DNA from: Candidatus Methylomirabilis tolerans
GTDB taxonomy: Bacteria; Methylomirabilota; Methylomirabilia; Methylomirabilales; Methylomirabilaceae
Direction of reading: 5' to 3'
Assembly (NCBI GenBank): GCA_019912425.1
Contig: JAIOIU010000040.1
Location: forward strand, 1 to 35,060
DNA: 35,060 bases
The notes beneath the pieces are model-generated. The model was given only the letters and a program-made list of their open reading frames with translations, was not told where the DNA came from and did no database searches. Positions 8,728-18,078 of the stretch are shown here, piece after piece. Position 1 is the stretch's first letter; every line of letters starts with the position of its first letter. The position numbers and the translations under genes are program-made.

Positions 8728-10422
8728 ATGAGCCTGCCGTCGCTGGCTCTCATCTTGTTGGTGGTAATCGGAGTCGGGTATCGGCTCTATGGCCGATTTG
8801 TGGCTAGGCAATACGGCCTGGACGACACACAGCTCACGCCGGCATGTGAGATCAATGACGGCGTTGATTATGCGCCTGCCAAACCCTTCTACCTGCTGGG
8901 CCAGCACTTGAGCGCCATCGCTGCTGCCGGTCCTATCGCCGGCCCGATTATGGCCGCCCAGATGTTCGGATGGCTCCCGTGCCTGCTTTGGATCGGCCTC
9001 GGGGCCGTTTTCATCGGGGCAGTCCATGACTTCTCCAGTTTAGTAGCATCGGTCAGGCACCGCGCCAGGTCGATTGCCGAGATCGTCCGTATCTACCTGG
9101 GTCAGCGGGGCTGGCTTGCTATTATGCTTTTCATCTGGCTGGCCTTGATCTACGTCATCGTGGCTTTCACCAACATTACGGCGAGCACCTTCGTGGGCCA
9201 GACGGAAGAGCTTGAAGGGGAGGTCTTCGCATTCAACCCCGGTGGGGCGGTAGCCGCCGCCAGCACAATGTACCTTCTCCTGGCCGTACTGATGGCATTG
9301 GTCCAGAGGCGGTTCAACCCGCCCCTGTGGCTCCAAACAATCATCTTCGTACCGGCAACCTTGGGCGTCGTATGGTTTGGCACGGAGGTCTCGACGCTCC
9401 TTATCCTGGATGTCAAAAGTTGGGGGGTCTTGATCCTGATTTACTGTTTTGCGGCTTCCCTCATGCCGATGTGGCTTCTCCTCCAACCAAGAGGATATCT
9501 TGGCGGATTTATCCTCTATTTGACCCTTTTCGTCGGCCTTATCGGAATCTTTTTCGGTGGATTTCAGGTCCAGCAAGAAACGTTCAAGACCTGGCAAGCG
9601 CCGGGAACAACCGGGGCCCTGTTCCCATTTCTCTTCGTAACTATTGCCTGCGGGGCCTGCTCCGGCTTCCACGGCTTGGTCTGCTCGGGAACGACGTCAA
9701 AGCAGATCGCGAAGGAGACTCACTGCCGGCCGGTGGGGTACGGCGCCATGTTGTTGGAAGGGTTCGTAGCCTTTATCGCGCTGGCGACCGTCATGATCGT
9801 TGCTCCAACTCAACTCCAGGGCGTGGCGCCTGGGAAGATCTATGGAGACGGCATCGGTCGGTTCCTCGCCATTCTCATCGGACAGGAGCACCTTCAGTTC
9901 GCGATAACCTTTGGGGCCATGGCCTTTTCCACCTTTGTCTTCGATACGCTGGATGTGGCCACCCGCCTTGGTCGCTACATCATTCAAGAGCTGTTTAACT
10001 GGTCCGGGAAGAAAGGCGCGGTGCTCGCGGCTGCGATCACCGTCGCGCTCCCATTTTTCCTCATCGTGACATCCGGCGAAGGGGCTTATAGAGTCTTTTG
10101 GATCCTCTTCGGAACGGCCAATCAACTTCTGGCGGCCCTGACCCTTCTGGGGATTACTGTCTGGTTAAAAAGGTTGGCTCGGCCGATCTGGTTCACCCTG
10201 CTCCCGATGCTCTTCGTCATGAGCATGACGGTCTGGTCGCTTGTGATCCAGACACGCGAGGCCTATGAAGTCGTCTTGCAAGAGGGTTTCGCCCTGCATC
10301 CGGCGATCTTGAATGGGGTCGTCAGCATAAGTCTCCTACTCCTCGCGGCTATTCTGATCATTGAGGCGTTGCGGAGCCTTCTCCAACCCGTGATGCCTGC
10401 CGTCAAGGCGCCCACAACGTAA
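8728..10422 (+). CDS. cstA: Carbon starvation protein CstA-family transporter
   Basis: A 564-residue polytopic membrane protein rich in hydrophobic helices, with CstA-family hallmarks: YGRFVARQYGLDD, VDYAPAKPFYLLGQHLSAIAAAGPIAGPI, a conserved VHDFSSL segment and SGFHGLVCSGTTSKQI. E. coli CstA is about 700 residues; this shorter form lacks part of the long C-terminus, as many homologues do. Known members take up peptides or pyruvate during carbon limitation. AGGAGG lies 12 bases upstream of the start. The hisN-like gene begins 15 bases after the stop, so both are likely in one operon. Substrate here is undetermined. Confidence 0.92.
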   Translation: MSLPSLALILLVVIGVGYRLYGRFVARQYGLDDTQLTPACEINDGVDYAPAKPFYLLGQHLSAIAAAGPIAGPIMAAQMFGWLPCLLWIGLGAVFIGAVHDFSSLVASVRHRARSIAEIVRIYLGQRGWLAIMLFIWLALIYVIVAFTNITASTFVGQTEELEGEVFAFNPGGAVAAASTMYLLLAVLMALVQRRFNPPLWLQTIIFVPATLGVVWFGTEVSTLLILDVKSWGVLILIYCFAASLMPMWLLLQPRGYLGGFILYLTLFVGLIGIFFGGFQVQQETFKTWQAPGTTGALFPFLFVTIACGACSGFHGLVCSGTTSKQIAKETHCRPVGYGAMLLEGFVAFIALATVMIVAPTQLQGVAPGKIYGDGIGRFLAILIGQEHLQFAITFGAMAFSTFVFDTLDVATRLGRYIIQELFNWSGKKGAVLAAAITVALPFFLIVTSGEGAYRVFWILFGTANQLLAALTLLGITVWLKRLARPIWFTLLPMLFVMSMTVWSLVIQTREAYEVVLQEGFALHPAILNGVVSISLLLLAAILIIEALRSLLQPVMPAVKAPTT

Positions 10423-10437
10423 GCGCAGGAAAAGCAA

Positions 10438-11247
10438 ATGATCGAAAAAGACCAACTCCAGCAGCTCCTGGATTTCGCGGTCGAGGCAGCCCGGGAGGCT
10501 GGAGAGATCGTTATGGAATATTTCCAGACCGCTCTTACACCGGAGCGGAAACCGGACCGTACCCTCGTGACAGCGGCCGACCGCAAAGCTGAGGAGAGGC
10601 TCCGGGCGCTGATCCGAGAGGCCTACCCGGACCACGGCATCCTTGGAGAGGAGTTCGGCGAGCAGCAGAGCGGCTCTGGCCGAACCTGGATCATCGACCC
10701 GCTTGACGGGACCGCCTCTTTCGTCCACGGTGTTCCGTTGTTCGGTGTCTTACTTGGGTTAGAGGTCGATGGAGAGATCGTCCTTGGGGTGGCGAATCTT
10801 CCCGCGCTGAACGAGTTGGTTTCTGCAGGCAGGGGACTGGGCTGCTTCTGGAACGGACGTCGCGCCACCGTCTCCGGTGTGGACGATCTGAAGGAGGCCC
10901 TGCTCCTGTACACGGACGGCGCCAACTTCGAGCCTCATGGGCGGGACGCGGCCTTCCGTCATCTGATCGCCGCCACCCGGATGCACCGAAGCTGGGGTGA
11001 CTGTTATGGGCACATTCTGGTCGCAACGGGACGAGCGGAGGTGATGCTCGATCCGGCAATGAATATCTGGGACTGCGCGGCACTGCTGCCGATCCTGCTG
11101 GAGGCGGGTGGGACCTTTACGGATTGGCAGGGACGGCCAACCGTCCGCGGGGGGAACGCCATCTCGACTAACACGCGGCTGTTCGACCAGGTGATGCAGG
11201 CGGTCAAGACGGCGAATTCAGGGCACGCGCCTGACCGTGTGTCCTAG
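10438..11247 (+). CDS. hisN: Inositol-monophosphatase-family phosphatase, probably histidinol-phosphatase
   Basis: A 269-residue member of the FIG/IMPase superfamily. Visible motifs are LVTAADRKAEE, GEEFGE, WIIDPLDGTASFVHGVPLFG and the C-terminal WDCAALLPILLEAGG. The segment RSWGDCYGHILVATGRAEVMLD is characteristic of the HisN-type histidinol-phosphatase subgroup, the penultimate step of histidine biosynthesis. No other his genes are in the window, so the alternative is a general sugar-phosphate phosphatase. It follows cstA by 15 bases with AGGAAA as a modest ribosome site. Confidence 0.75.
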   Translation: MIEKDQLQQLLDFAVEAAREAGEIVMEYFQTALTPERKPDRTLVTAADRKAEERLRALIREAYPDHGILGEEFGEQQSGSGRTWIIDPLDGTASFVHGVPLFGVLLGLEVDGEIVLGVANLPALNELVSAGRGLGCFWNGRRATVSGVDDLKEALLLYTDGANFEPHGRDAAFRHLIAATRMHRSWGDCYGHILVATGRAEVMLDPAMNIWDCAALLPILLEAGGTFTDWQGRPTVRGGNAISTNTRLFDQVMQAVKTANSGHAPDRVS

Positions 11248-11250
11248 CTC

Positions 11251-11291
11251 ATAAAGCAAAACGGGCGCCCCCCGAGCCAGGAACGCCCGTT
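11251..11291 (-). terminator. Terminator between the convergent hisN-like and YtxH genes
   Basis: The stem AACGGGCG (11260-11267) pairs with CGCCCGTT (11284-11291). In the minus direction it runs into TTTTGCTTT, a proper terminator for the ytxH/DUF948 pair. In the plus direction the T-run is poor. Confidence 0.65.
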
Positions 11292-11312
11292 ACGATACCC
11301 CAACGGACTATC

Positions 11313-11624
11313 TCATCTCTCCTGTATCTTACCTCGCTCTCTCTCCATCGCCTCTTTTCCGGCCTGGTAAGCGGCGGTAAGAATCGTCTTTTTCTCTTCG
11401 AAGATCTCTTTGCCTACTCCAAACACATCCTCGACTCGATCTTTGACGTCATCAACCAGATCGGTGCTTCGATCCTTGACGTCTGTCGCGAGACCTCTGA
11501 GCCGGGTGCGGGTCTGCCGGCCCCCCTCCGGAGCAAATAGCAGCGCCAAGCTCGCCCCAAGCGCACCCCCGACGAGAAATGCAAGGGCAACCGATGCGGG
11601 GGAACATCCCCGTTCTCCACTCAT
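11313..11624 (-). CDS. YtxH-domain general-stress-type protein
   Basis: About 103 residues. One N-terminal glycine-rich transmembrane helix (VALAFLVGGALGASLALLFA) is followed by PEGGRQTRTRLR and a charged amphipathic helix, the YtxH layout (Gly-rich TM, then P-x-x-G-x-x-T/R-R). It is anchored in the membrane with a cytoplasmic coiled tail. ATG at 11624 is preferred over GTG at 11633 because GGAAGGAGGTGA lies just upstream of the ATG. It follows the DUF948 gene directly, a pairing common in bacteria. The molecular role is unknown. Confidence 0.8.
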   Translation of the reverse strand: MSGERGCSPASVALAFLVGGALGASLALLFAPEGGRQTRTRLRGLATDVKDRSTDLVDDVKDRVEDVFGVGKEIFEEKKTILTAAYQAGKEAMERERGKIQER

Positions 11625-11629
11625 GTCCG

Positions 11630-12019
11630 TCACCTCCTTCCCGCGAGTCGCACGATGAGAGTCTTCAGGCCAACCCGAAGACCGGTCATAAAGGCAGCGC
11701 CAGTGATCAGCCTTGGAAAGACGATGTGCTGCGCCAGTTGATTCACGTCTCGCACTGTCTGCCCCACCTCAGCAATCGCCTCAAGCGTCCCGTCCATTTT
11801 TTTCAATCCACCAGCAACGTGGTCGGAGACACGATTGAGGCTCCCAACAACCTCCTTCAGCTCGATCAACGTAGGTCGTAGTTCAAGCTCAACCAGTCTG
11901 AGAAAATCCTCCGCTTGCTTGGCGGTCCGCCGAATTTGCACGAACGTGGGGATCATGGCGCACACCAAGACCAAGAATAGGACCACAATGGCCCATAAAG
12001 CGTACTCTGTCGTAAGCAT
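11630..12019 (-). CDS. DUF948-domain membrane protein
   Basis: A 129-residue protein with an N-terminal transmembrane helix (ALWAIVVLFLVLVCAMIPTFV). A long helical region with DUF948 character follows (LELRPTLIELKEVVGSLNRVSDHV), with heptad-like spacing, and the C-terminal half is again weakly hydrophobic. GGGGGAGA precedes the start at 12019. It forms a two-gene unit with the YtxH gene, whose ribosome site lies over its stop codon. Possibly a cell-envelope-associated coiled-coil protein; no enzymatic motif is seen. Confidence 0.8.
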   Translation of the reverse strand: MLTTEYALWAIVVLFLVLVCAMIPTFVQIRRTAKQAEDFLRLVELELRPTLIELKEVVGSLNRVSDHVAGGLKKMDGTLEAIAEVGQTVRDVNQLAQHIVFPRLITGAAFMTGLRVGLKTLIVRLAGRR

Positions 12020-12459
12020 CGCATCTCCCCCAGCAACAATCTAAAGGAATCTTTATAACATTACCAAAGCCACCAGATAAGGTCAAGGCATAAGATTCCC
12101 GTCGAGATATACTGCGACAGATTATGCCTCCGTGATGATTTTTCGATCCAACGGCGTGACGATCGCGTGAGAGCGAAGGCAACACGGAAGGCTTGATGAT
12201 GCATGGGCTTTCGCGCGTCGCGACTGCTTAGCGCCCTTTCATTGAACCTACCACTGGCGCGCAAGAATCGTCCTGCCCACAGTAGGGCGGGTGCGTCGAT
12301 CTTGGCGCCCGGTCCGTCGCAGTCCTAAGAGAATTCTGCCGACCGGTAGTTGTCGACCACGGCGGGGTCCGGTGAACCTTGACAAGTTCTCGAAAACCCG
12401 AGAGAATCGCCGCCATCGTGGGAAAGGGGAGAACCGGGATATACTAACTGGCATACCGA
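12020..12459. other. 440-base intergenic stretch without a recognisable gene
   Basis: Both strands contain only short frames without family resemblance. The only signal is a possible promoter near its right end (12379-12407). It may be decayed sequence at the edge of the imported MFS gene. Confidence 0.4.
12379..12407 (+). promoter_or_regulatory. Possible promoter of the MFS gene
   Basis: TTGACA (12379-12384) with a 17-base spacer to GAGAAT (12402-12407). The -10 is weak, and a small dyad TTCTCG...CGAGAG overlaps the spacer. Confidence 0.3.
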
Positions 12460-13743
12460 ATGAAAAAGTTACTGAATGAATATGAAAAACCCACCCGGTC
12501 ACACTATCAGATTCTTCTGATGAGTTGGGCGGGATGGGTGTTTGACTTTTATGATCTCATTCTTTACACGTTCTTACTTATTCCCATCGGCCAGGAACTC
12601 AACTTTTCCAGTATCGAACTTTCCTATGTTTTGGGCGGGTCGCTGGCAGCCACGGCGATTGGAGGCATTGCGTTTGGAATTTTATCTGATCGTTTTGGCA
12701 GAAGAAGCGTACTTCAGTGGACAATTCTTACCTATAGCATCGGAACGTTTCTATCCGGATTTGCCTCGAATTTTTCTCTTTTACTTTTTTTCCGCATCAT
12801 TACCGGATTGGGAGTAGGGGGTGAGTGGGCAACGGGACAAACCTACATAAGCGAAACCTTTCCAGCCAAGATGCGGGGACGGTATGGCGCATTTATGCAA
12901 ACCGGTGCGCCAATTGGTACCGCTTTGGCAGCTGTGATCGGCGGGTTTGTCGCTCCGGTAATTGGCTGGAGGGCCTGTTTTTTTATTTCTGTTCTACCCG
13001 CACTTCTTGTGGTGGTAATTCGAAAGGCGCTTCCTGAGTCGGATCTGTGGGCAGAAAGAAAAAGATTAATTGCAGAAGGCAGATACCAAGCTGGAACATT
13101 GGAAAGCGAAAAGAGTTATCAGAACTTTTTGAGGTTATTTTCAGCATCCTATCGCAAATTATTTATTCTCTCTCTGGTGTTGGCAATTTTTGATATGTCC
13201 GCGTATTGGTTTACCTATTCATGGTTGCCTGGTTATCTTCATCAGCAACGGCAATTTTCTATGGCTAAATCAGCGACCTGGATGTTGGTAACTCAAGTAG
13301 GCGGATTCTTAGGGTATTTCACGTTTGGTTTTGTTGCTGATAAGTTGGGAAGACGTCCTGCTTATTCGATTTATTCTTTTATTATGGCTCTTGGGCTTAT
13401 CATGATTACTATTATGTGGGAAGTGATTATTGTTTACCCACCGGTGATTTTAGGTTTTATGTTTCTAGTGGGATGTGGAACGGGCATGTTTGGTGGCTAT
13501 GGACCTCTTTTCGCGGAACTGTTTCCCACGGGTATTCGCAATACCGCTATGGGGTCCGCGTTTAATTTGGCCAGAGGCGTCCAGTTTTTCACTCCTGTCA
13601 TTATCGCTATGATGGCCCAAAAGTACGGTCTGGGTGGAGGCATTTTTCTGGCTGCGTTTTTTGCTTTACTTACAGGAGCCTGGATCTGGACTTTTCCTGA
13701 AACCAAAGGGAAAACACTTTCTACATTAGAGGCGGATGGATAA
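12460..13743 (+). CDS. Major facilitator superfamily transporter (metabolite:H+ symporter type)
   Basis: A 427-residue MFS protein with about 12 hydrophobic segments. The signature loop between TM2 and TM3 is GILSDRFGRRSV, and the GLGVGGEWATGQTYISETFP motif is typical of the sugar/organic-acid symporter group that includes lactate and sialic-acid carriers. The second half repeats the loop (FVADKLGRRPAYS). The C-terminus ends FPETKGKTL, another group hallmark. Base composition is clearly more AT-rich than its neighbours (many TTT, ATT, TTA codons), which suggests recent transfer. No Shine-Dalgarno is visible before 12460. Substrate cannot be predicted; a carboxylate is plausible. Confidence 0.85.
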   Translation: MKKLLNEYEKPTRSHYQILLMSWAGWVFDFYDLILYTFLLIPIGQELNFSSIELSYVLGGSLAATAIGGIAFGILSDRFGRRSVLQWTILTYSIGTFLSGFASNFSLLLFFRIITGLGVGGEWATGQTYISETFPAKMRGRYGAFMQTGAPIGTALAAVIGGFVAPVIGWRACFFISVLPALLVVVIRKALPESDLWAERKRLIAEGRYQAGTLESEKSYQNFLRLFSASYRKLFILSLVLAIFDMSAYWFTYSWLPGYLHQQRQFSMAKSATWMLVTQVGGFLGYFTFGFVADKLGRRPAYSIYSFIMALGLIMITIMWEVIIVYPPVILGFMFLVGCGTGMFGGYGPLFAELFPTGIRNTAMGSAFNLARGVQFFTPVIIAMMAQKYGLGGGIFLAAFFALLTGAWIWTFPETKGKTLSTLEADG

Positions 13744-13856
13744 TTTCCACAACAACCCAATGGGAAGGGAGCTTCCAGTGTTCATTGACGCCCTTGTATC
13801 TCGTGGGCGACAGGAAGCCAGTCCGATATGAACATGGCTGAGGAAAAGTTCTCGAC

Positions 13857-13997
13857 ATGAGGCTGGTGCGCCTGTTGCCGTTCGCTGCCGTGGTGGTCGG
13901 CTGGCTTTTGCCCACTACGTCGGCTTTGGCCTCCAGTCCGATTGAGATGGGCGCGATCGAGACCCGGCGCGAGAAAGAGGTGCCGGCTCATCTGTAA
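13857..13997 (+). pseudogene. Short exported-peptide frame, possible gene remnant
   Basis: A 46-residue frame with AGGAAAAG eight bases upstream and a convincing signal peptide (MRLVRLLPFAAVVVGWLLP, cleavage after ALA), then SSPIEMGAIETRREKEVPAHL and a TAA stop. The same frame continues after the TAA for 37 codons with a helical, charged sequence (SLVARQRHQDIRQSLEALRA) before the next stop. This looks like the start of a secreted protein truncated by a nonsense mutation, but a genuine small exported peptide is also possible. Confidence 0.4.
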
Positions 13998-14213
13998 AGC
14001 CTCGTTGCCCGGCAAAGGCATCAGGACATCCGGCAATCCCTGGAAGCATTGCGCGCGCTACCCCAATCAGGTAGTACACCCGGCTGGGCGCACAGATCAA
14101 TCTCTTCGATGTAGGCAATAGCCCGGAATCGACTTGAGATAAAGTATACTGCCCCCCTTGAGGAGTAGACAGCGACTATGGCACGCTGGGGCGACTCAAC
14201 AAGGAGGTGCCGA

Positions 14214-14673
14214 ATGGCAGAGTCGACCCTGGCACGGAATTGTTGGACCATCACCCGCAAGGCGACCGTAGTGCGGGAACGGCTGCGGGGCGGTGAGACC
14301 GCGGAAGTAGCCCCGGGGGCATCGGCTCAGCCAAGCCCAACTGTTTACCTGGCGAGTTTTGTCGGTCTGTTCCTTGAGATCCTTCTACTCCGAGGGAACT
14401 CCTCTGATCTCTGCATCTTCGCCGACCTGACCAACTTCGTCCTGATCGCCTGTTTCCTCGGATTCGGCTTTGGCGCCTACCTGTTACGCCGCCACGTTCG
14501 GCAGCAACCTCCTCAGCGCGGTTCTTGGTAGATTCTTAGAAGCGGTCTCCTTCATGGTCGGGATGCGCTTCCTGCTTCTGCTCGCGGCTGCCATCTACCT
14601 CCTCTCCGTCACTGCCCCCCTGCGCGCGCGGCGCGCGGCGCGACTGCTTGACACCTCTCTTCCCCTCAGCTAA
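14214..14673 (+). pseudogene. Collapsed remnant of a membrane spermidine-synthase-like gene
   Basis: AAGGAGG six bases before ATG 14214 starts a frame that reads into YLASFVGLFLEILLLRGNSS and LTNFVLIACFLGFGFGAYLLRR, the first membrane helices of large membrane-bound spermidine-synthase-like proteins. Near 14490-14500 that frame ends shortly afterwards (VRQQPPQRGSW, stop). A second frame takes over with FGSNLLSAVLGRFLEAVSFM and MRFLLLLAAAIYLLSV, which resembles the extreme C-terminus of the same family. The methyltransferase-like core and intervening helices, several hundred residues, are missing. The simplest reading is one internal deletion with an out-of-frame join. Family recognition is by eye. 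Confidence 0.6.
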
Positions 14674-14694
14674 GGTCAGATGAGAGGGGAGACA

Positions 14695-17600
14695 ATGACT
14701 GAGTCCCATGAAGGCGATAAAGAGGCGCTGCGGCGGCACACCAATAGGCTGATTCACGAGACCAGCCCCTACCTCCTGCAGCATGCCCATAACCCGGTGG
14801 ACTGGTACCCCTGGGGAGAGGAGGCGCTCCGCCGGGCCCGGGAAGAGAATCGTCCGATCCTGCTGAGCATCGGCTACTCCACCTGCCATTGGTGCCATGT
14901 GATGGCGCATGAGTCGTTCGAGAGCGAGCGGATCGCCGATCTGATGAACCAGCACTTCGTCTGCATCAAGGTCGATCGCGAGGAGCGGCCCGACCTCGAC
15001 CAGATCTACATGACGGCCACGCTGGCCCTGAATCAAGGGCAGGGCGGATGGCCGATGACCGTGTTTCTGACCCCTGACCTGCAGCCGTTCTTCGCGGGGA
15101 CCTACTTCCCGCCCAGGGATGGGTTGGGCCGCCCGGGATTTCCGACGATCCTGAAGCGGGTTGCGCAGGTCTGGCGCGAGCAGCCCGACGCTCTTCGGAT
15201 GCAATCGGACGAGATTACCGAACGCTTGCGCGAGGCGCATCGCCCGCCCGCGTCGCTGCCGGTCGGGAAGAGCGAAGTCGCTGCCGCCGTTGCCCACTTC
15301 GCGGCGACCTTCGATCCGACCTTCGGCGGATTCGGCGCCGCCCCCAAGTTCCCCGCGGCAACAGCATTGTCGCTCCTGCTGCGCCACCACCAACACACCG
15401 GCGATGCCCACGCCCTGCATATGGTGTGGACAACGCTCGACGCCATGGCGCGAGGGGGGATCTACGATCAGATCGGCAGCGGCTTTGCCCGGTACTCGAC
15501 CGACGAGCGCTGGCTGGTCCCTCACTTTGAGAAGATGCTGTACGACAATGCGCTGCTGGCCAGGACCTATCTGGAGGCCTTTCAGGTGACCGGCGACCCG
15601 TCCTATCGGCGAATTGCAACTGAGATTCTCGACTACATCTTGCGAGAGATGACCGCGCCGGAGGGAGGGTTTTACTCCGCCACCGATGCCGACTCGGAAG
15701 GGGTCGAGGGGAAGTTCTATGTCTGGACGCCGGCCGAGATCGAGACGATTCTGGGGCAGGAGGAGGCGCGCCGGTTCTGCGCCTATTACGACATCACGCC
15801 CACCGGCAACTGGGAGGGCAGGTCTATCCCAAACATCCGGCGCACGGCTGCGCAGGTGGCCACAAAGCTCGGGATCAGCGTCGAGGAGCTTGCCGACTCC
15901 GTCGATCGGGCGCAGCCCAAGGTCTATGAGGCGCGTCGAGAGCGGGTGCCACCCGGCCTGGATGACAAGATCCTCACCGCCTGGAACGGGATGATGATCA
16001 GCGCGATGGCCGAAGGGTACCGCGTCCTGGGCGAGCAGCGTTACCTTGACGCCGCCGTCCGTGCAGCCGACTTCCTGCTCTCCACGCTTCTCCAACCGGA
16101 CGGTCGGCTGCTCCGGACCTACCGGACCGGCAAGGCGCACCTGCACGCCTATCTTGAGGATTACGCCTATCTCTGCGAGGGACTGATCGACCTGTATGAG
16201 GCGGGGGGCGCGGACCGATATCTCTCTGAAGCCGCGAGAATGGCCGAGCGCCTCTTGGCCGATTTCACCGATGAGGAGAGCGGCGCCTTCTACACCACGT
16301 CGCGTGACCACGAAATGCTGATCCTGCGCCATCGGGAGGGGACGGATGGCGCCACCCCCAGCGGCAATGCCGTGGCGGCTTCGGCGCTGGCCCGCCTCTC
16401 ATTCCACTTGGACCGGGAGGAGTGGCGAAGGGCGGCCGAGCGGGCGATCAGCGCGTATGGGCAGCAGATCGCCGACTATCCGCACGCCTTCGCCAAGAGC
16501 CTTGCCGTCGTGGACCTTTTCCTGGAGGGGTCGGTGGAGCTGGCCTTGATCGGCGCGCCGAGGGAAGCGGAATATGAGGCCCTACGCCGGGAGGTTGGCC
16601 GTCACTACCTCCCGAACCGGATCATTGCGCATCACAATCCGACCGAAGGCGACCCACCAGACTTTCCTCTGCTGAGGGGGAAAAGATTGGTCGATGGGCG
16701 CGCGGCACTCTATGTCTGTCGGAATTTCGCCTGCCAGGCCCCGATTACCGACCCCGCGCAAGCAGCCGAACTCCTTGACGGTGCCGCGCGGCGTGGCCCA
16801 GGTGGTAAACGGTCAGCCGTCGGCAGCTTCCTGCATGGTAGCGCGACGGAGGCCGGCACTACTGCCTATGCAAAACGCTTCGCCCCATTGAACTACGGGC
16901 CGCTCGGGGCAACCGGCCTAACCACCAGCAAGCTGGGCTTCGGTGGCTACCGGATCGACGATGAGACGCCCGAACACACCGAAGCCCTCGAGCAGGCGCT
17001 GCGCCATGGCTGCAACCTGATCGACACCTCCACCAACTACATGGATGGCGGCAGCGAGCGGTGCGTCGGCGCTGTTCTCGGCAAGCTGACGCGCGCCGGA
17101 ACGCTCAGACGCGAGGAGGTCATTGTCGTCTCGAAGATCGGCTACGTCCAGGGACAGAACCTGGAGCTGGCCCAGAAGCGAGAGGCGGAGGACAGGCCGT
17201 TTCCAGAGATGGTCAAATACATGGACGGCTGCTGGCACTGCATCTATCCGGAGTTCCTGCGCGAGCAGCTCGAACTGTCGCTCACCCGGCTGCAAATCGA
17301 GACCCTCGATGTCTGCCTGCTGCACAATCCTGAGTACTTCCTCTCCGACGCCAAGGCGCGCAGGCGCGGCGACCCGGAGTCTGCTCGTGACGAGTTCTAC
17401 CGGCGGCTGCGAGTGGCGTTTACCTTCTTCGAAAACCAGGTGACAGTCGGCACGATCCGATGGTATGGCGTCTCGTCAAACACCGCCGTGTCGCCTGCGG
17501 CTGATCCGGAGGCGACGTCGCTGACCCGAATGCTTGCCGCCGCGCGAGAGGCTGGTGGGCCGGCCCACCACTTCCGAATCCTGCAACTCCCGATGAATCT

Positions 17601-18003
17601 GTTCGAGGCGGGCGCGCTTCTCACGCGGAACACCGGGCCGGACAATCGGCAGACAGCGCTGGAGACCGCATCCGGCGCGGCAATCGGTGTCCTGGTCAAC
17701 CGGCCGCTCAATGCCATCGTCGGCAACAGGATGGTCCGGCTGGCGGCGAGCCAGCACCGGCGCGTTCATGGCGCGATCTCAGCGGCCATCGACCCGTTCC
17801 TCCCAGAGGAACGACGAAGCGAGAGCTTGTCCCGGAAGGCGCTCTGGGCCCTGGCCAGCACCCCGGGCGTCAGTTGCGTCCTGAACGGCATGCGGACCCG
17901 CGACTATGTTCATGACTCGCTCGGCATCTTGCCGTGGCCTCCGCTCGCTGACGTCATCCCGATCTATCAGGCCGTGCAGGACCTCAAGCTTCACGGGGTC
18001 TAG
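14695..18003 (+). CDS. Fusion of a DUF255 thioredoxin-fold/YyaL protein with an aldo/keto reductase
   Basis: About 1102 residues in two complete modules. Residues 1-700 match the YyaL/SPATA20 family: [20 protein letters not shown], a thioredoxin-like domain with CHWC at 64-67, [13 protein letters not shown], then an (alpha/alpha)6-barrel domain ([29 protein letters not shown]) ending in [16 protein letters not shown]. Residues about 715-1102 are an aldo/keto reductase: [24 protein letters not shown] (Asp, Tyr), VVSKIG (Lys) and [10 protein letters not shown] (His), the usual tetrad. The linker (about 700-730) resembles the natural N-terminus of that reductase family, so two full-length proteins are joined. 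AGGGGAG before 14695 decides this start over ATG 14680. The function of the fusion is unknown; it could also come from a frameshift joining adjacent genes. Confidence 0.88.
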   Translation: MTESHEGDKEALRRHTNRLIHETSPYLLQHAHNPVDWYPWGEEALRRAREENRPILLSIGYSTCHWCHVMAHESFESERIADLMNQHFVCIKVDREERPDLDQIYMTATLALNQGQGGWPMTVFLTPDLQPFFAGTYFPPRDGLGRPGFPTILKRVAQVWREQPDALRMQSDEITERLREAHRPPASLPVGKSEVAAAVAHFAATFDPTFGGFGAAPKFPAATALSLLLRHHQHTGDAHALHMVWTTLDAMARGGIYDQIGSGFARYSTDERWLVPHFEKMLYDNALLARTYLEAFQVTGDPSYRRIATEILDYILREMTAPEGGFYSATDADSEGVEGKFYVWTPAEIETILGQEEARRFCAYYDITPTGNWEGRSIPNIRRTAAQVATKLGISVEELADSVDRAQPKVYEARRERVPPGLDDKILTAWNGMMISAMAEGYRVLGEQRYLDAAVRAADFLLSTLLQPDGRLLRTYRTGKAHLHAYLEDYAYLCEGLIDLYEAGGADRYLSEAARMAERLLADFTDEESGAFYTTSRDHEMLILRHREGTDGATPSGNAVAASALARLSFHLDREEWRRAAERAISAYGQQIADYPHAFAKSLAVVDLFLEGSVELALIGAPREAEYEALRREVGRHYLPNRIIAHHNPTEGDPPDFPLLRGKRLVDGRAALYVCRNFACQAPITDPAQAAELLDGAARRGPGGKRSAVGSFLHGSATEAGTTAYAKRFAPLNYGPLGATGLTTSKLGFGGYRIDDETPEHTEALEQALRHGCNLIDTSTNYMDGGSERCVGAVLGKLTRAGTLRREEVIVVSKIGYVQGQNLELAQKREAEDRPFPEMVKYMDGCWHCIYPEFLREQLELSLTRLQIETLDVCLLHNPEYFLSDAKARRRGDPESARDEFYRRLRVAFTFFENQVTVGTIRWYGVSSNTAVSPAADPEATSLTRMLAAAREAGGPAHHFRILQLPMNLFEAGALLTRNTGPDNRQTALETASGAAIGVLVNRPLNAIVGNRMVRLAASQHRRVHGAISAAIDPFLPEERRSESLSRKALWALASTPGVSCVLNGMRTRDYVHDSLGILPWPPLADVIPIYQAVQDLKLHGV

Positions 18004-18078
18004 AGTGCGGCGAGCGCTTGACTTGAATCGGGTAAGCGGGTAGCCTGTGCGTCGGGACACGACAAAGGAGGCTTGTGG

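Noticed and set aside
14536-16332. Long open frame on the minus strand opposite the DUF255-reductase fusion
   Set aside because: It is antisense to clear family motifs. Its composition (Arg, Gly, Pro, His rich) is that of a GC-rich mirror frame and no domain is recognisable.
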